Position numbers and translations under genes: made by a program
From: Parabacteroides bouchesdurhonensis
GTDB lineage: Bacteria > Bacteroidota > Bacteroidia > Bacteroidales > Tannerellaceae
Assembly (NCBI RefSeq): GCF_900186615.1
Contig: NZ_LT896588.1
Span: 2,588,558 to 2,652,557, forward strand
DNA: 64,000 bases
Reading direction: 5' to 3'
In this document: positions 9,922 to 18,067 of the stretch, in pieces
How the letters are laid out: every line of letters begins with the position of its first letter
How positions within the stretch are numbered: the first letter of the stretch is position 1
Notes under the pieces: model-generated
The model's database searches: none
What the model was told of the DNA's origin: nothing
Seen by the model: the letters and a program-made list of their open reading frames with translations, nothing else

Positions 9922-10498
9922 AACAATACGTGTTGAAGACGGGAAGATCTATAATCTTCCGTATCATAACGAACGGATGAACCGGACGCGGAGTGAGGTG
10001 TTGGGTGTTATGGACTGTAATTTGGATGTATCGGATTATATCCGTCCGGAGGCTTACGGCGAGAGAACCAAATGCCGGGTTGAATATCTTGAAGATATTG
10101 TAAAGGTAGAATATTTTACGTATTACGTGCGTCCTGTCCGTTCATTGCAATTGGTTGTTTGCGATGATGCGGACTATAGATATAAAAGTACGGACCGGCA
10201 TTTGCTGAATGATTTGTATGCGCAACGCATGGGAAGGGATGATGTTCTGATAGTCCGTAACGGCTTGCTGACGGATACTTCTATCTGTAATGTAGCTTTA
10301 TGGAATGGTGAAAGCTGGCTGACGCCGGCTCGGCCTTTGTTGCTGGGGACGAAAAGAGCCGCTTTGCTTGACTCCGGGATGATAACATCCAAGGATATTA
10401 CAGCAGAGGAATTGCGTGAATATTCATCTATTCGCCTCTTTAACGCTTTGATAGACTTTGGAGAAATTGAATTGGATATGACATCGGTTATAGTTTGA
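9905..10498 (+). CDS. pabC: Aminodeoxychorismate lyase-like class IV aminotransferase
   Basis: A 197-residue PLP-dependent class IV aminotransferase-fold protein, short for the family. The likely Schiff-base lysine lies in YKSTDR, and DVLIVRNGLLTDTSICNVAL matches the cofactor-binding core. It overlaps the end of pabB, and the expected job is release of p-aminobenzoate and pyruvate from aminodeoxychorismate. The assignment leans on the pabB neighbour, since class IV folds also include branched-chain and D-amino-acid aminotransferases. Confidence 0.82.
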   Translation: MYPFIETIRVEDGKIYNLPYHNERMNRTRSEVLGVMDCNLDVSDYIRPEAYGERTKCRVEYLEDIVKVEYFTYYVRPVRSLQLVVCDDADYRYKSTDRHLLNDLYAQRMGRDDVLIVRNGLLTDTSICNVALWNGESWLTPARPLLLGTKRAALLDSGMITSKDITAEELREYSSIRLFNALIDFGEIELDMTSVIV

Positions 10499-10505
10499 TG
10501 CCTGG

Positions 10506-10682
10506 TTACCAAAACTTATTATGTTCTTCGCTGTATTCAAAGCCTGCATCTTTCAATTTGTTGATAAGGGAACTTTTGTTTATATGCATATCATCGCACA
10601 GCTTATCTAAAGAAGAATAATTATCTCTGAGTTTCATATTGATAACGCTAAAAAGCATCATCGGGTCGTTAGGTAATTCCAT
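10506..10682 (-). CDS. DUF4250 small protein
   Basis: A 58-residue ORF on the minus strand that starts MELPNDPMMLFSVINMKLRD and ends EEHNKFW. The opening LPNDPMMLxSVxNMKLRD and closing FEYxEExNKFW are the signature of the DUF4250 family, small HTH-like proteins widespread in Firmicutes and Bacteroidetes with no assigned function. It converges on pabC with eight bases between stop codons. It is probably the last chromosomal gene before the conjugative transposon. Confidence 0.85.
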   Translation of the reverse strand: MELPNDPMMLFSVINMKLRDNYSSLDKLCDDMHINKSSLINKLKDAGFEYSEEHNKFW

Positions 10683-10849
10683 GATAAAATAACAATCATA
10701 AATTTGCGAATAGAAGTTACGAAAAGAGTGTAATTTATTGGAAATGAGCGTAGGTTAATTGCTCTTGATAGTAATAGGTTACGATTTAGTTAGTTATCTA
10801 CTGCATTATCCTTCTGCGCGTTGCGTAACCTTCAAAGAACTCTTCGTAT

Positions 10850-10859
10850 GCAAAAGTAG
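10850..10859 (-). other. Candidate IntDOT core site at the chromosome/transposon junction
   Basis: The minus strand reads CTACTTTTGC, matching nine of ten positions of GTAnnTTTGC, the core recognised by CTnDOT-family integrases. It lies where recognisable chromosomal genes stop and transposon-type sequence begins. The same string also resembles a Bacteroidetes -7 element, and a similar TTACCTTTGC lies at 11,451-11,460, so the exact junction is uncertain. Confidence 0.35.
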
Positions 10860-10941
10860 CTATTTAATTCGAGATTTTGATATAAACTCCCGTTTTTTAT
10901 CCCCTCATTCATAAGAATTTTCCGTAAAAGCGGTATTGTCC

Positions 10942-11063
10942 GTCGGCACACCATTGCCCAAAACGAGTTTGGAACAAACGTGTGCCGACTACCGCATAGC
11001 TGGAGAAAAGGGCATTGCCTCACGCCTAAACGATGTTTAGACAGATGAAGCAATGCCCCTTTC
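10942..11063. repeat. Nested inverted repeats near the transposon end
   Basis: GTCGGCACAC (10,942-10,951) pairs perfectly with GTGTGCCGAC (10,980-10,989) and encloses CCAAA/TTTGG. Just after it, AAAAGGGCATTGC (11,006-11,018) pairs with GCAATGCCCCTTT and encloses CTAAAC-GAT-GTTTAG (11,036-11,040 region). The second hairpin ends in CTTTCTTTT and could terminate rightward transcription. Both may be part of the end structure of the transposon. Confidence 0.55.
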
Positions 11064-11722
11064 TTTTGCGCCTATGCCAAGAGGTGCTTTTACGGGTTTT
11101 CAAATGATTTTTCTTTTTTCGCTGTCTCTTTTGCCGGAAGCGGAAAGTGAATGCAGAGTGTGTCAGCCTGCCCCATGAATGAAACAGGCGCCCACACACA
11201 GCCGGACAAACCGGGAAGAATGATTGTTGCCACCCGGCTGAACAAGTTCCGTCGGATCGGAAACAATCATACTTCCTTTGTTGTGGTTTGCCCTTTTCAC
11301 GCTTCCGGTGATGTCTTTTTCCTTTTGGTGATTCTTTTTTTTACGGATTTTCCCCTGAAGTTTTTTTCTACACAATCTGCCTCTGTTTTCGTTTACCTCC
11401 ATTTTGCGCCTTTCAGTAAGCCGCATCAGTCAGTCATTTTCGTTCTGGGCGCAAAGGTAATTCCGGGATTGGACGGGAAAGCAAGGTCAAGCCTCCTGTT
11501 TTCGGTAAAAATCTCCAGCCCTGCGGGTAGTATTTTGACCGAAAAACCTTGCATTCCCTAATCCCTACCTTTTCAAGCACCCGAAACGAAAACGACCGAT
11601 GCGACAGAAAGACGCATAAAAAAAATGTCGGATAAACGAGAGGCAGATAAGATAGTTTGAAACTCAACTCCCTCAGCTCTTGAATCCGCATTAAAAACAA
11701 AAAAATCAAAAACAGCGAAGAT
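11064..11722. other. Left-end region of the conjugative transposon without a convincing gene
   Basis: There is no recognisable protein here. A minus-strand ORF of 87 codons (11,163-11,426) is rich in lysine and arginine with no known domain. It has a TACCTTTG -7 box (11,452-11,459) upstream, so it cannot be fully excluded. The stretch leads into the + strand accessory operon at 11,723. Confidence 0.4.
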
Positions 11723-11938
11723 ATGACGGCAACGGCAAATTTCAGACAAATGGCGCAACACATCGGGTTGGCGATATGCGGCTTGATGATGCGCACCGCC
11801 TTCGGGGTGTTCGGCATCCTTTGGGGCATCATCAGAGAGATTGTAAACGGAGTGTTCCGAGTGGCGATAGGTGTAATCGTGGCTATCCTTTCCACCATTG
11901 CCTTCTTTGGCTTCATCCTTTGGTTATTCACCCTTTAA
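11723..11938 (+). CDS. Small two-helix membrane protein of the transposon accessory operon
   Basis: A 71-residue hydrophobic protein with two predicted membrane helices (about 14-37 and 44-70) and glycine/isoleucine-rich sequence. I recognise no named domain. It opens a run of closely spaced + strand genes (11,723-15,068) that includes pcfK and pcfJ homologues, at the int-distal end of the element. An overlapping minus-strand frame is its shadow. Function unknown; the position suggests an accessory role in transfer or maintenance. Confidence 0.65.
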   Translation: MTATANFRQMAQHIGLAICGLMMRTAFGVFGILWGIIREIVNGVFRVAIGVIVAILSTIAFFGFILWLFTL

Positions 11939-11949
11939 CCCTTACCGAC

Positions 11950-12171
11950 ATGGCAAAAAGAAACAGCAAGACGGCAGCGCAGCAGTGCAGATATTACGAG
12001 GTGGACAACATCTTCGTGTATATGGTGGAAACGTACATCAACGGCAATTTTGAAACTTTCCGAAGATTGTACCACGAACTGAACAAGGACGCACGGAGGG
12101 ATTTCATGGACTTCCTTCTCAGCGAGGTAGAGCCGACCTATTGGAGAGAGATACTGAAACAGATAATCTAA
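11950..12171 (+). CDS. Conserved small transposon protein
   Basis: A 73-residue protein starting at the ATG at 11,950. A longer open frame extends upstream but overlaps the preceding gene and has no better start. It is acidic and aromatic in the middle (YYEVDNIFVYMVETYINGNF) with a predicted all-helical fold, and I recognise no domain. The gene lies 11 bases after the small membrane protein and 13 bases before pcfK, so it is co-transcribed with them. Function unknown. Confidence 0.7.
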   Translation: MAKRNSKTAAQQCRYYEVDNIFVYMVETYINGNFETFRRLYHELNKDARRDFMDFLLSEVEPTYWREILKQII

Positions 12172-12184
12172 AAATGACAGCGAT

Positions 12185-12601
12185 ATGAAAGGAACAGACC
12201 ATTTCAAGAGAACGATATATATGTACTTGGAACAGCGTGCGGAGGAAGATGCGCTATTTGCAAAGAAGTACCGCAACCCTGCCAAGAACATGGACGAGTG
12301 CGTGACCCACATTCTGAACTATGTGCAGAAAAGCGGTTGCAACGGTTTCACGGACGGAGAGATATTCGGGCAAGCCATCCACTACTATGAGGAAAACGAG
12401 ATAGAGGTGGGCAAACCGATGGACTGCCAAGTGGTTGTGAACCACGTTGTGAAACTCACGGCAGAGGAAAAGGCGGAGGCACGTCAGAACGCTGTCCGCA
12501 AATACCAAGAGGAGGAACTCCGCAAGTTGCAGAACCGCCACAGACCGTCAGCGAGAAAAGAAAACCAACCCCAACCCTCATTATTTGATTTAGGCTTATG
12601 A
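12185..12601 (+). CDS. PcfK-like protein
   Basis: A 138-residue protein resembling the PcfK family, first named in the pheromone plasmid pCF10 conjugation region and common in Bacteroidetes conjugative transposons next to pcfJ. The N-terminal half is charged and helical (YLEQRAEEDALFAKKY). The C-terminal part is strongly basic and rich in Glu/Arg (KAEARQNAVRKYQEEEL), probably coiled. Its stop overlaps the pcfJ start by four bases. Family function is not established. Confidence 0.8.
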   Translation: MKGTDHFKRTIYMYLEQRAEEDALFAKKYRNPAKNMDECVTHILNYVQKSGCNGFTDGEIFGQAIHYYEENEIEVGKPMDCQVVVNHVVKLTAEEKAEARQNAVRKYQEEELRKLQNRHRPSARKENQPQPSLFDLGL

Positions 12602-13929
12602 AACCGAAGACCAAGATACAGAAAGAGGTGGCAAGACTTTCCGCCAACCTTCGCCCCATATCAGCGACACAAATAGATTGGGCATACCGCCACTGCGTTG
12701 AGCATATCGGCTACCGCACCAAGAAAGGGAACATCACCTGTTCCGACTGCGGTCACGAGTGGCACAGCGACAGCGGACTATGCGACACCCTTGAAGGCTG
12801 CACCTGCCCCAAATGCCATGCCGAACTCAAAGTGCAGGACACACGCAGACGCATCTACAAGGAAACGCAGAATTTCAGCGTGATAACCACCTGCAAAGGG
12901 TATCAGGTAATCCGCGTGGCGCAGGTCAGATGCGAGAGCAGGAAAGGCGAACCGATGCGTTTCTACTGCCACGAGGTCGTGCAGCGTTGGATTTCACCCG
13001 ACGGCAAGGTTACGGACATGGCGTTGCTCCGTGGCTTCCTTTTCTGCTATTGCGATGTGTGGGCATTAGGCAGCGATATGGAGGTAAGACCGCACAACAG
13101 CCTATACGATGATGTGGTGGCAAGAAGCTGTGCATATCCAAAGATGAGGATATTGCCCCAACTCAGACGTAACGGCTTCAAGGGCGATTTCCACGGCATC
13201 TCCCCCGTGCGTCTTTTCAAAGCCTTGCTTTCAGACCCAAGAATTGAAACCCTTATGAAAGGCGGTGAGATTGAGGTCATGAAACACTTTCTTTTCAATA
13301 CCCGTACTGCCGATGAATGTTGGGCATCATATCTGATTGCCAAGCGTCACAAGTATCAGATAGACAACCTCTCAATGTGGTGCGACTATCTGCGTATGCT
13401 CAAAAAACTCGGTCAAGACCTCCGTAACCCGAAGAACATCTGTCCCGAAGATTTCATGGCGGCACACGACAACGCAACCCGAAAAATTGAAGCCATACAC
13501 GAGAAGGAAAGAGCCGCAGAGCAACGCCGTTGGGAGATTGAAAGGCGTGAGCGTGAGCAACAGCGACAACTCCAACGAAAGAAAGATGCGGAGGATTTCA
13601 TCGCCAACAAATCCAAATTCTTCGGCTTGGTAATCACGGACGAGGAAATAATCGTCAAGGTGCTTGAAAGCATAGACGAGTATTACAACGAGGGCAAGAC
13701 GCAGGGCATCTGCGTGTTTGGCAGTGGATACTACAAGAAAGCCGACACCCTCATACTATCGGCAAGGATTGGCGATGAGATTATTGAAACCGTAGAGGTG
13801 GACTTGCGAACCCTCGAAGTGGTGCAGTGCCACGGCAAGCACAACCAGGACACCGAATATCACGAGCGCATCATAGACCTTGTGAACAAGAACGCCAACC
13901 TTATCCGTGAGCGGATGAAAGCGGCATAG
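12598..13929 (+). CDS. PcfJ-like protein with zinc-ribbon
   Basis: A 443-residue PcfJ-family protein. Near the N-terminus CSDCGHEWH and CTCPKCHAEL (about residues 42-75) form a Cys4 zinc-ribbon. A charged coiled segment follows near residue 300 (REREQQRQLQRKKDAEDF). The C-terminal 130 residues form a separate domain. It is translationally coupled to pcfK through a four-base overlap. The zinc ribbon suggests nucleic-acid binding, which is inference. The family is widespread on conjugative elements, but its role in transfer is not defined. Confidence 0.82.
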   Translation: MKPKTKIQKEVARLSANLRPISATQIDWAYRHCVEHIGYRTKKGNITCSDCGHEWHSDSGLCDTLEGCTCPKCHAELKVQDTRRRIYKETQNFSVITTCKGYQVIRVAQVRCESRKGEPMRFYCHEVVQRWISPDGKVTDMALLRGFLFCYCDVWALGSDMEVRPHNSLYDDVVARSCAYPKMRILPQLRRNGFKGDFHGISPVRLFKALLSDPRIETLMKGGEIEVMKHFLFNTRTADECWASYLIAKRHKYQIDNLSMWCDYLRMLKKLGQDLRNPKNICPEDFMAAHDNATRKIEAIHEKERAAEQRRWEIERREREQQRQLQRKKDAEDFIANKSKFFGLVITDEEIIVKVLESIDEYYNEGKTQGICVFGSGYYKKADTLILSARIGDEIIETVEVDLRTLEVVQCHGKHNQDTEYHERIIDLVNKNANLIRERMKAA

Positions 13930-13953
13930 CATAACCCCTAAAACAACATTGAT

Positions 13954-14211
13954 ATGGAAGTAAGAATTGAAAGTATGATTTGTGTGTGGGATGATGCAAT
14001 CCCCACGATGTTCCTTGAATTTGTGAACCTCCTCACTCTCACAACGAGTGAGGGGGAATTGAGAAAGAGCGTAAAGGAGTTTGCCGAGAAGCACGAACTT
14101 GACAAGTTTTTCCTTTACGGCTTCGGCTCACACCATTTCTACCTGCACCAACGCTACACAAGCAACCCCGAAATGGTGATGAAGAACAGAGTTCTGTCAG
14201 TACATTTTTAA
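13954..14211 (+). CDS. Conserved transposon hypothetical protein
   Basis: An 85-residue soluble protein beginning MEVRIESMICVWDDAIPTMF, with a His/Tyr-rich C-terminus (GFGSHHFYLHQRYTSNPEM). I recognise no domain. It continues the accessory operon 24 bases after pcfJ, and coding-like codon use supports it as a real gene. Function unknown. Confidence 0.65.
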   Translation: MEVRIESMICVWDDAIPTMFLEFVNLLTLTTSEGELRKSVKEFAEKHELDKFFLYGFGSHHFYLHQRYTSNPEMVMKNRVLSVHF

Positions 14212-14230
14212 CCATCTAAAAAGCAACATT

Positions 14231-14464
14231 ATGACAACACGAATGACCATCAACGGAGTAAGCACCTGCGCGGAAGCAGGTACGGAGAAATACGAGCGTT
14301 TCCAATCGGGTATCGGAAGACGCAGGCGGACACTTGTGCAGTACGACTACCGCCACCCCATAGACAGAGAATTGTTCTCTTGTGTCAAACCCACGTTGGA
14401 CGAGTGCCGAGCCGCACGGGACAAGTGGCTGAACGCAAAGAAGGGAAAGGAGGACAGACTATGA
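14231..14464 (+). CDS. DUF3873-like small protein
   Basis: A 77-residue basic protein (MTTRMTINGVSTC..., YDYRHPIDRELFSCVKPTLDE) that matches what I know of DUF3873, a family of Bacteroidetes conjugative transposon proteins of unknown function. It ends in an ATGA overlap with the next gene, so the two are translationally coupled. Confidence 0.7.
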   Translation: MTTRMTINGVSTCAEAGTEKYERFQSGIGRRRRTLVQYDYRHPIDRELFSCVKPTLDECRAARDKWLNAKKGKEDRL

Positions 14465-14706
14465 ACACGACCTATCAAACGCTGATAGTCAAGTTCAGCG
14501 AACCTATCACGGCATTGGACGGTATCTTTGACGATACCGGAGCGTGGGGAACGGACACCCTCAAGGGGTGGATAGATGATTACGAAAGCACACGTTTCAC
14601 CGCCACCGACAGCCATACGGCAGTCATCACGAGCGAGTACAATATGGAATGTGTGAAAGAGTGGCTACAACGGCAGACCCCCATTTCCGAAATGCGAGAA
14701 TTTTGA
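14461..14706 (+). CDS. Conserved transposon hypothetical protein
   Basis: An 81-residue acidic protein starting at the ATG that overlaps the previous stop codon (ATGA at 14,461-14,464). A longer frame starting at 14,380 would overlap the upstream gene and is not chosen. No domain is recognised. Its position in the compact accessory operon supports expression. Confidence 0.65.
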   Translation: MNTTYQTLIVKFSEPITALDGIFDDTGAWGTDTLKGWIDDYESTRFTATDSHTAVITSEYNMECVKEWLQRQTPISEMREF

Positions 14707-14759
14707 ACGGGATGGCGGTGTCCGCACCGCCAATACTTAAAACCCTAAAAACAAAAGAT

Positions 14760-15068
14760 ATGATAGCCAAGACGATATTACAGCAGATAGGCGGAAAACG
14801 CTTCACCGCCATGACAGGTAGCCGTGATTTCATAGATATGGGCAACGGCTTACGGATGAGCCTTGCAAGGAACAAAACAAGTGCCAACCGCCTTGACATC
14901 ATCTATGACGAAGGGGCAGACCTCTACAATATGCGCTTCTACCGCAGGACGTTCAGCAAAAAGACCTTTGAGTGCAAGACAAAGGACATTGCCGTACACG
15001 AGGGTATCTATTTTGATATGCTGGAGGAAATGTTCACGATGGTGACGGGACTTTACACACGCTTTTGA
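14760..15068 (+). CDS. Conserved transposon hypothetical protein
   Basis: A 102-residue protein starting MIAKTILQQIGGKRFTAMTG at 14,760, chosen over an in-frame upstream extension that overlaps the preceding gene. It carries an alpha/beta-like pattern (NRLDIIYDEGADLYNMRFYR) and several lysines, but I recognise no domain. It is the last gene of the + strand accessory operon before the convergent region facing the tra operon. Confidence 0.65.
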   Translation: MIAKTILQQIGGKRFTAMTGSRDFIDMGNGLRMSLARNKTSANRLDIIYDEGADLYNMRFYRRTFSKKTFECKTKDIAVHEGIYFDMLEEMFTMVTGLYTRF

Positions 15069-15171
15069 GTGGCGGGGCGGCGAGAGCCGCCCTACTTTCT
15101 TTCAGTGAGCATGATGGCGGACAAAGAAAGTAGCAAAGAAACCTTTGTCCAATCTGCGATAACTAAAAAAT

Positions 15172-15190
15172 CCGCAAGTAAAACTTGCGG
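15172..15190 (-). terminator. Minus-strand intrinsic terminator
   Basis: CCGCAAGT-AAA-ACTTGCGG is a perfect 8-bp stem. Read on the minus strand it is followed by ATTTTTTAG, a classical intrinsic terminator. It lies about 380 bases beyond the last tra gene. Confidence 0.7.
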
Positions 15191-15500
15191 AGGCTATATA
15201 TTGGGTCGTTATTTTTTGGTGGAGGGGAATGATAATCTCGAACCGTTGAACTACACATTTCTGCTTCGTCTCCATTTCCCCCAACGATTTGATACGTTCA
15301 ATCATTTTTGTTGTTCCTTTCTGAATTTTCCTAAATACTTTCTTCATAATTTCGCTATACTTTTTATGGTTAATAACTATGTTTTGTATTGCTCTCACAA
15401 CACTTACAACTTGAAGTGTTATTTGGAAACCGATAGGCAAAAATGGCTCAACGATGTCAATTAACGAGAAAATCCTACGATAATCTATCAAGTGATAGAG
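15191..15500. other. Gene-poor region between two hairpins
   Basis: Between the minus-strand terminator and the perfect hairpin at 15,501-15,537 I see no convincing protein gene. A 158-codon minus-strand frame runs through both hairpins. A stem AACACTT/AAGTGTT lies near 15,399-15,422. It could be a 3' UTR of the tra operon or a non-coding RNA locus. Confidence 0.4.
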
Positions 15501-15537
15501 CAAAAGACGTGCCAAGTTAAATATGGCACGTCTTTTG
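15501..15537. terminator. Long perfect hairpin ending the tra operon
   Basis: CAAAAGACGTGCCA (15,501-15,514) pairs perfectly with TGGCACGTCTTTTG (15,524-15,537) around a nine-base loop, 18 bases after the stop of the last tra-operon gene. It can form in both directions. Confidence 0.65.
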
Positions 15538-15555
15538 CCAGTTTTGTCAGTCCTT

Positions 15556-16083
15556 TTATGGGATATACAACAGCGCAAACTCCGCCTTTCTCCGTTTGAG
15601 CAGCATGGCGTGGCGTTTTCCTTTGTAGTTGCAGAAGGCTATATACTCACGGTAGATGTTCCTGTCACCAGCTTCCAGCTTCTTGATTAAGGTGCTTTTG
15701 GGGATTGTTTTGCTGCCTAACAGCTTCGCCGGTCCCACATTGTAAGCTAACGTGCCAAGCAAAATCGAATCAACCCCGAATTTACGGAACATGGCGACAA
15801 ATTTGCGCAGGTCTTTCCGCAAAAGTTCATCCGCATCCCGTTTTGTCATGGTTCGTGCCGAATACTTCTCGTTTGGCAAAAGTTTGTGACCCCAACCGAC
15901 GTATGGGTAGTGTTTTTCTGAGTGCCAGCCTTCAAAGTAGCGGCAGCATAAAAAAGCACGTTCCATAAGCGGCAGTCGGTAGATTGCCGCCTGCCCGTCC
16001 GTTCCCTCTTGGCGGCTGATCTGCGCGGACACAGAACAGACCGTCAGAAGTGAACAGAGCATTGTCATGAATACACGCATCAT
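15556..16083 (-). CDS. Lysozyme-like cell-wall hydrolase of the tra operon
   Basis: A 175-residue exported protein. A signal peptide (about 1-20, ending SVSAQ) precedes a GH24/phage-lysozyme-like domain with the core HYPYVGWGHKLLPNEKYSA, RDADELLRKDL and the structural segment LLGTLAYNVGPAKLLG. Peptidoglycan-cleaving enzymes of this kind open the wall for the type IV secretion channel. Its ATG overlaps the traQ stop (ATGA at 16,080-16,083), so it is the last gene of the leftward tra operon. The catalytic Glu is not certain from sequence alone. Confidence 0.82.
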   Translation of the reverse strand: MMRVFMTMLCSLLTVCSVSAQISRQEGTDGQAAIYRLPLMERAFLCCRYFEGWHSEKHYPYVGWGHKLLPNEKYSARTMTKRDADELLRKDLRKFVAMFRKFGVDSILLGTLAYNVGPAKLLGSKTIPKSTLIKKLEAGDRNIYREYIAFCNYKGKRHAMLLKRRKAEFALLYIP

Positions 16084-16583
16084 TTCAACAAGGGGCTGAA
16101 GTTGCCGATGGGAACGATGGTAAGATCGTCGTCCTTTACATTCCTGTTGTTGAAGTCAAATTCCAGTTCGTAGGAGTTGCTAAAGTTATCCTCCACCACC
16201 ACGATGAAATTATGCGCCTCATCACCCGCCGCCGTGTAGTACAGGCGGAATTTTTCGTTCTCCAGCAGGTAGCGGTCGTTAGGCAGGAAGGTGATGCCGT
16301 TATCCATTTTGAGCGAGCCTTCCCCCTCGAACTGGAAATAGCGGATGGTATAGAGCGTACCCGAAAAGTCGCCCTCCTTTTTCAGTTCACAGCGGATTTC
16401 CACTGTCTGCCCCTTTACTACCTTGTTCGGCACGGGCATGACCTCCACCGTGAAGGGATAGGACTGCTGGATGTCCATGTCATCGTCACATGACACGAGG
16501 GTGAATGACATGGCGGCTATCAGGCATAACGCCACTGCCTTGAATATTGATGTTCTCTTGTTTCTGTTGTTCAGTATGTTCAT
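16080..16583 (-). CDS. traQ: Conjugative transposon lipoprotein TraQ (DUF3872)
   Basis: A 167-residue protein starting at the ATG at 16,583 that overlaps the traP stop by four bases. The longer open frame upstream lies inside traP. It has a lipoprotein signal with SFTLVSCDDD, the lipidated cysteine followed by three aspartates as in surface-exported Bacteroidetes lipoproteins. The rest is beta-rich, typical of DUF3872/TraQ. Probably an envelope component of the mating apparatus; its exact role is unknown. Confidence 0.85.
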   Translation of the reverse strand: MNILNNRNKRTSIFKAVALCLIAAMSFTLVSCDDDMDIQQSYPFTVEVMPVPNKVVKGQTVEIRCELKKEGDFSGTLYTIRYFQFEGEGSLKMDNGITFLPNDRYLLENEKFRLYYTAAGDEAHNFIVVVEDNFSNSYELEFDFNNRNVKDDDLTIVPIGNFSPLLK

Positions 16584-17482
16584 TGTTCTTCGATTTTTAG
16601 ATGGTTGTTTTTCTGTTTTTTCGTTGTCAGTTGCAGGTACTCGTTCAAGTCCTTGCAACCGTCATAGAGGGAGGAACGGTCGGTGACACGTTCCCCGTAT
16701 CGCATGGTAAGTGCGGCAAGCGTCCGCCGTCCGGCTTCGTCACGGTCGAGGAAGCAGCCGATGCGCCCGTATCCGTCCAGCAATCCCGCCGCCTTCTCCA
16801 CGTTGGCGACTGAGTTCAGCACAAGACAGTCAGCGTTACCGGTTACACCAAGCGTCACGGCAGAGAGAAAGTCCATGAAGCCCTCGAACACGAGGCACTC
16901 GTCAGCCGGGATGTCATTCGCCTTTACCAGTGATACAGACTTCGGAGGTATGCAACCCTTGAAATATCGGCTTCTGACTTCATAGCCACCTGCCATGTTC
17001 GGAAAGCCAACGGCAAAATACCGTTTCCCACGCACACCGTAGTTCAAGCGGCAGCAGTGACGGGATGCGATGGCGTAAGGGATGCCCCGTTCCTCTAAAT
17101 ACTCCGTCAGCAGTGAGCGGAGCAGCGGAGCGACCTCCACATCCTCAAAAACGGATTCGGTCGGCTTCGAGAGATAGACGGGCTTTTCCCATCCGGCAAC
17201 CGTCATATTGGCGGCTTCCGCTATGAACTTCGCTTGCTTCATGAAGTCATCGCTTTGCAGAAACTCCCCGGCAAGCGTGAAGATGTCGCCGCCCTTGCCC
17301 AAACCGAAGTCGTACCAGAGCTGTTTCGCCACGTTCACACGGAAAGAGGATGTGCGCTCGCCCCTGTACGGGGCAAGATACCACAGCTCGTTACCGCTCC
17401 TTCTGACAGGCTCATGCCCCAGCCGTGCGAGAAAATCCGCAAGCGGCATCCTTCTGACAGCATCTATTTCCGTCCTTTCCAT
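16580..17482 (-). CDS. traP: TraP primase-like protein
   Basis: A 300-residue primase-like protein with an N-terminal CHC2-like fold (about 10-70: LWYDFGLGKGGDIFTLAGEF) and a Toprim domain (ECLVFEGFMDFLSAV, GCFLDRDEAGRR). The start is set at 17,482, eight bases after the traO stop, because the 45 codons upstream lie inside traO. The cysteine/histidine zinc ligands of true CHC2 domains are absent (YLAPYRGERTSSF replaces CPFHxEKTPSF). It may prime the complementary strand after transfer. A paralogue sits in the nested element at 29,207-30,172. Confidence 0.85.
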   Translation of the reverse strand: MERTEIDAVRRMPLADFLARLGHEPVRRSGNELWYLAPYRGERTSSFRVNVAKQLWYDFGLGKGGDIFTLAGEFLQSDDFMKQAKFIAEAANMTVAGWEKPVYLSKPTESVFEDVEVAPLLRSLLTEYLEERGIPYAIASRHCCRLNYGVRGKRYFAVGFPNMAGGYEVRSRYFKGCIPPKSVSLVKANDIPADECLVFEGFMDFLSAVTLGVTGNADCLVLNSVANVEKAAGLLDGYGRIGCFLDRDEAGRRTLAALTMRYGERVTDRSSLYDGCKDLNEYLQLTTKKQKNNHLKIEEQ

Positions 17483-17489
17483 GCCCGTG

Positions 17490-18065
17490 TCAGTTGATGA
17501 TGAACTTGATACCGACCCCGAACTGCGTGTGGAACTTCCGTGTGTCGCCACCCCAAAGGCAACGCTCCCGCAGGTTGGCAAGCAGGGCGATACGGTCTGC
17601 CACGTAACACTCCACATCGAGCGTCAGCGCACCGCCGTAGATGAAGGCGTCCCGGTCGTGCAGCGTGGAGCCGTCATGCAGCACCTTCTTCCCCCAATTT
17701 ACCGCCTCATATCCGGCGAGAGCCGAAGCCCCGGCATAGACGAAAACAATCTTTCGGGCGTCCGACAGTATCTTGAAGTAATAGCCGCCCTCCGCCGTGA
17801 ACTGCGCCACGGGTATCTTGGTGTCCTTGTAGGGATTGTTCTTCAACAGGTATTCGCCACCGAACACCCACTTGTTCCCCTTCTTCGTGTAGGTGGAGAG
17901 AGCCGCCCCGAAGCTGTACCCGCCGTCCTTGCCGCCGAGATTGAAGCCGTCCGCCATGTCCGCCCTCACCTCGATGCCCTGCATCTTCGGCAGACACCGC
18001 TGGGCGTGCGCCTGCCCTGTAAAAAGGGCAAGCGACGCGATGATTATTGCGATGTACTTTCTCAT
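17490..18065 (-). CDS. traO: Conjugative transposon protein TraO
   Basis: A 191-residue exported protein with a signal peptide ending near AQA (residues 1-21). Alternating beta-strand patterns and a terminal FGVGIKFIIN suggest an outer-membrane barrel or barrel-associated protein. Length and position between traN and traP match TraO of CTnDOT. It starts two bases after the traN stop. It is probably part of the outer-membrane side of the transfer channel. Confidence 0.87.
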   Translation of the reverse strand: MRKYIAIIIASLALFTGQAHAQRCLPKMQGIEVRADMADGFNLGGKDGGYSFGAALSTYTKKGNKWVFGGEYLLKNNPYKDTKIPVAQFTAEGGYYFKILSDARKIVFVYAGASALAGYEAVNWGKKVLHDGSTLHDRDAFIYGGALTLDVECYVADRIALLANLRERCLWGGDTRKFHTQFGVGIKFIIN

Positions 18066-18067
18066 GG

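Noticed and set aside
11163..11426. 87-codon minus-strand ORF near the transposon end
   Set aside because: Low-complexity basic composition, no domain and no neighbours on that strand. It is mentioned only inside the region entry.
15360..15430. CRISPR-repeat or tracrRNA-like look of the stretch with GTTGTGAGAGCAATACAAAAC on the minus strand
   Set aside because: There is only one copy, no spacer array and no cas gene in the window.
15102..15578. 158-codon minus-strand ORF after the tra operon
   Set aside because: It runs through two strong hairpins, including a terminator, and overlaps the end of the lysozyme gene. Probably not coding.
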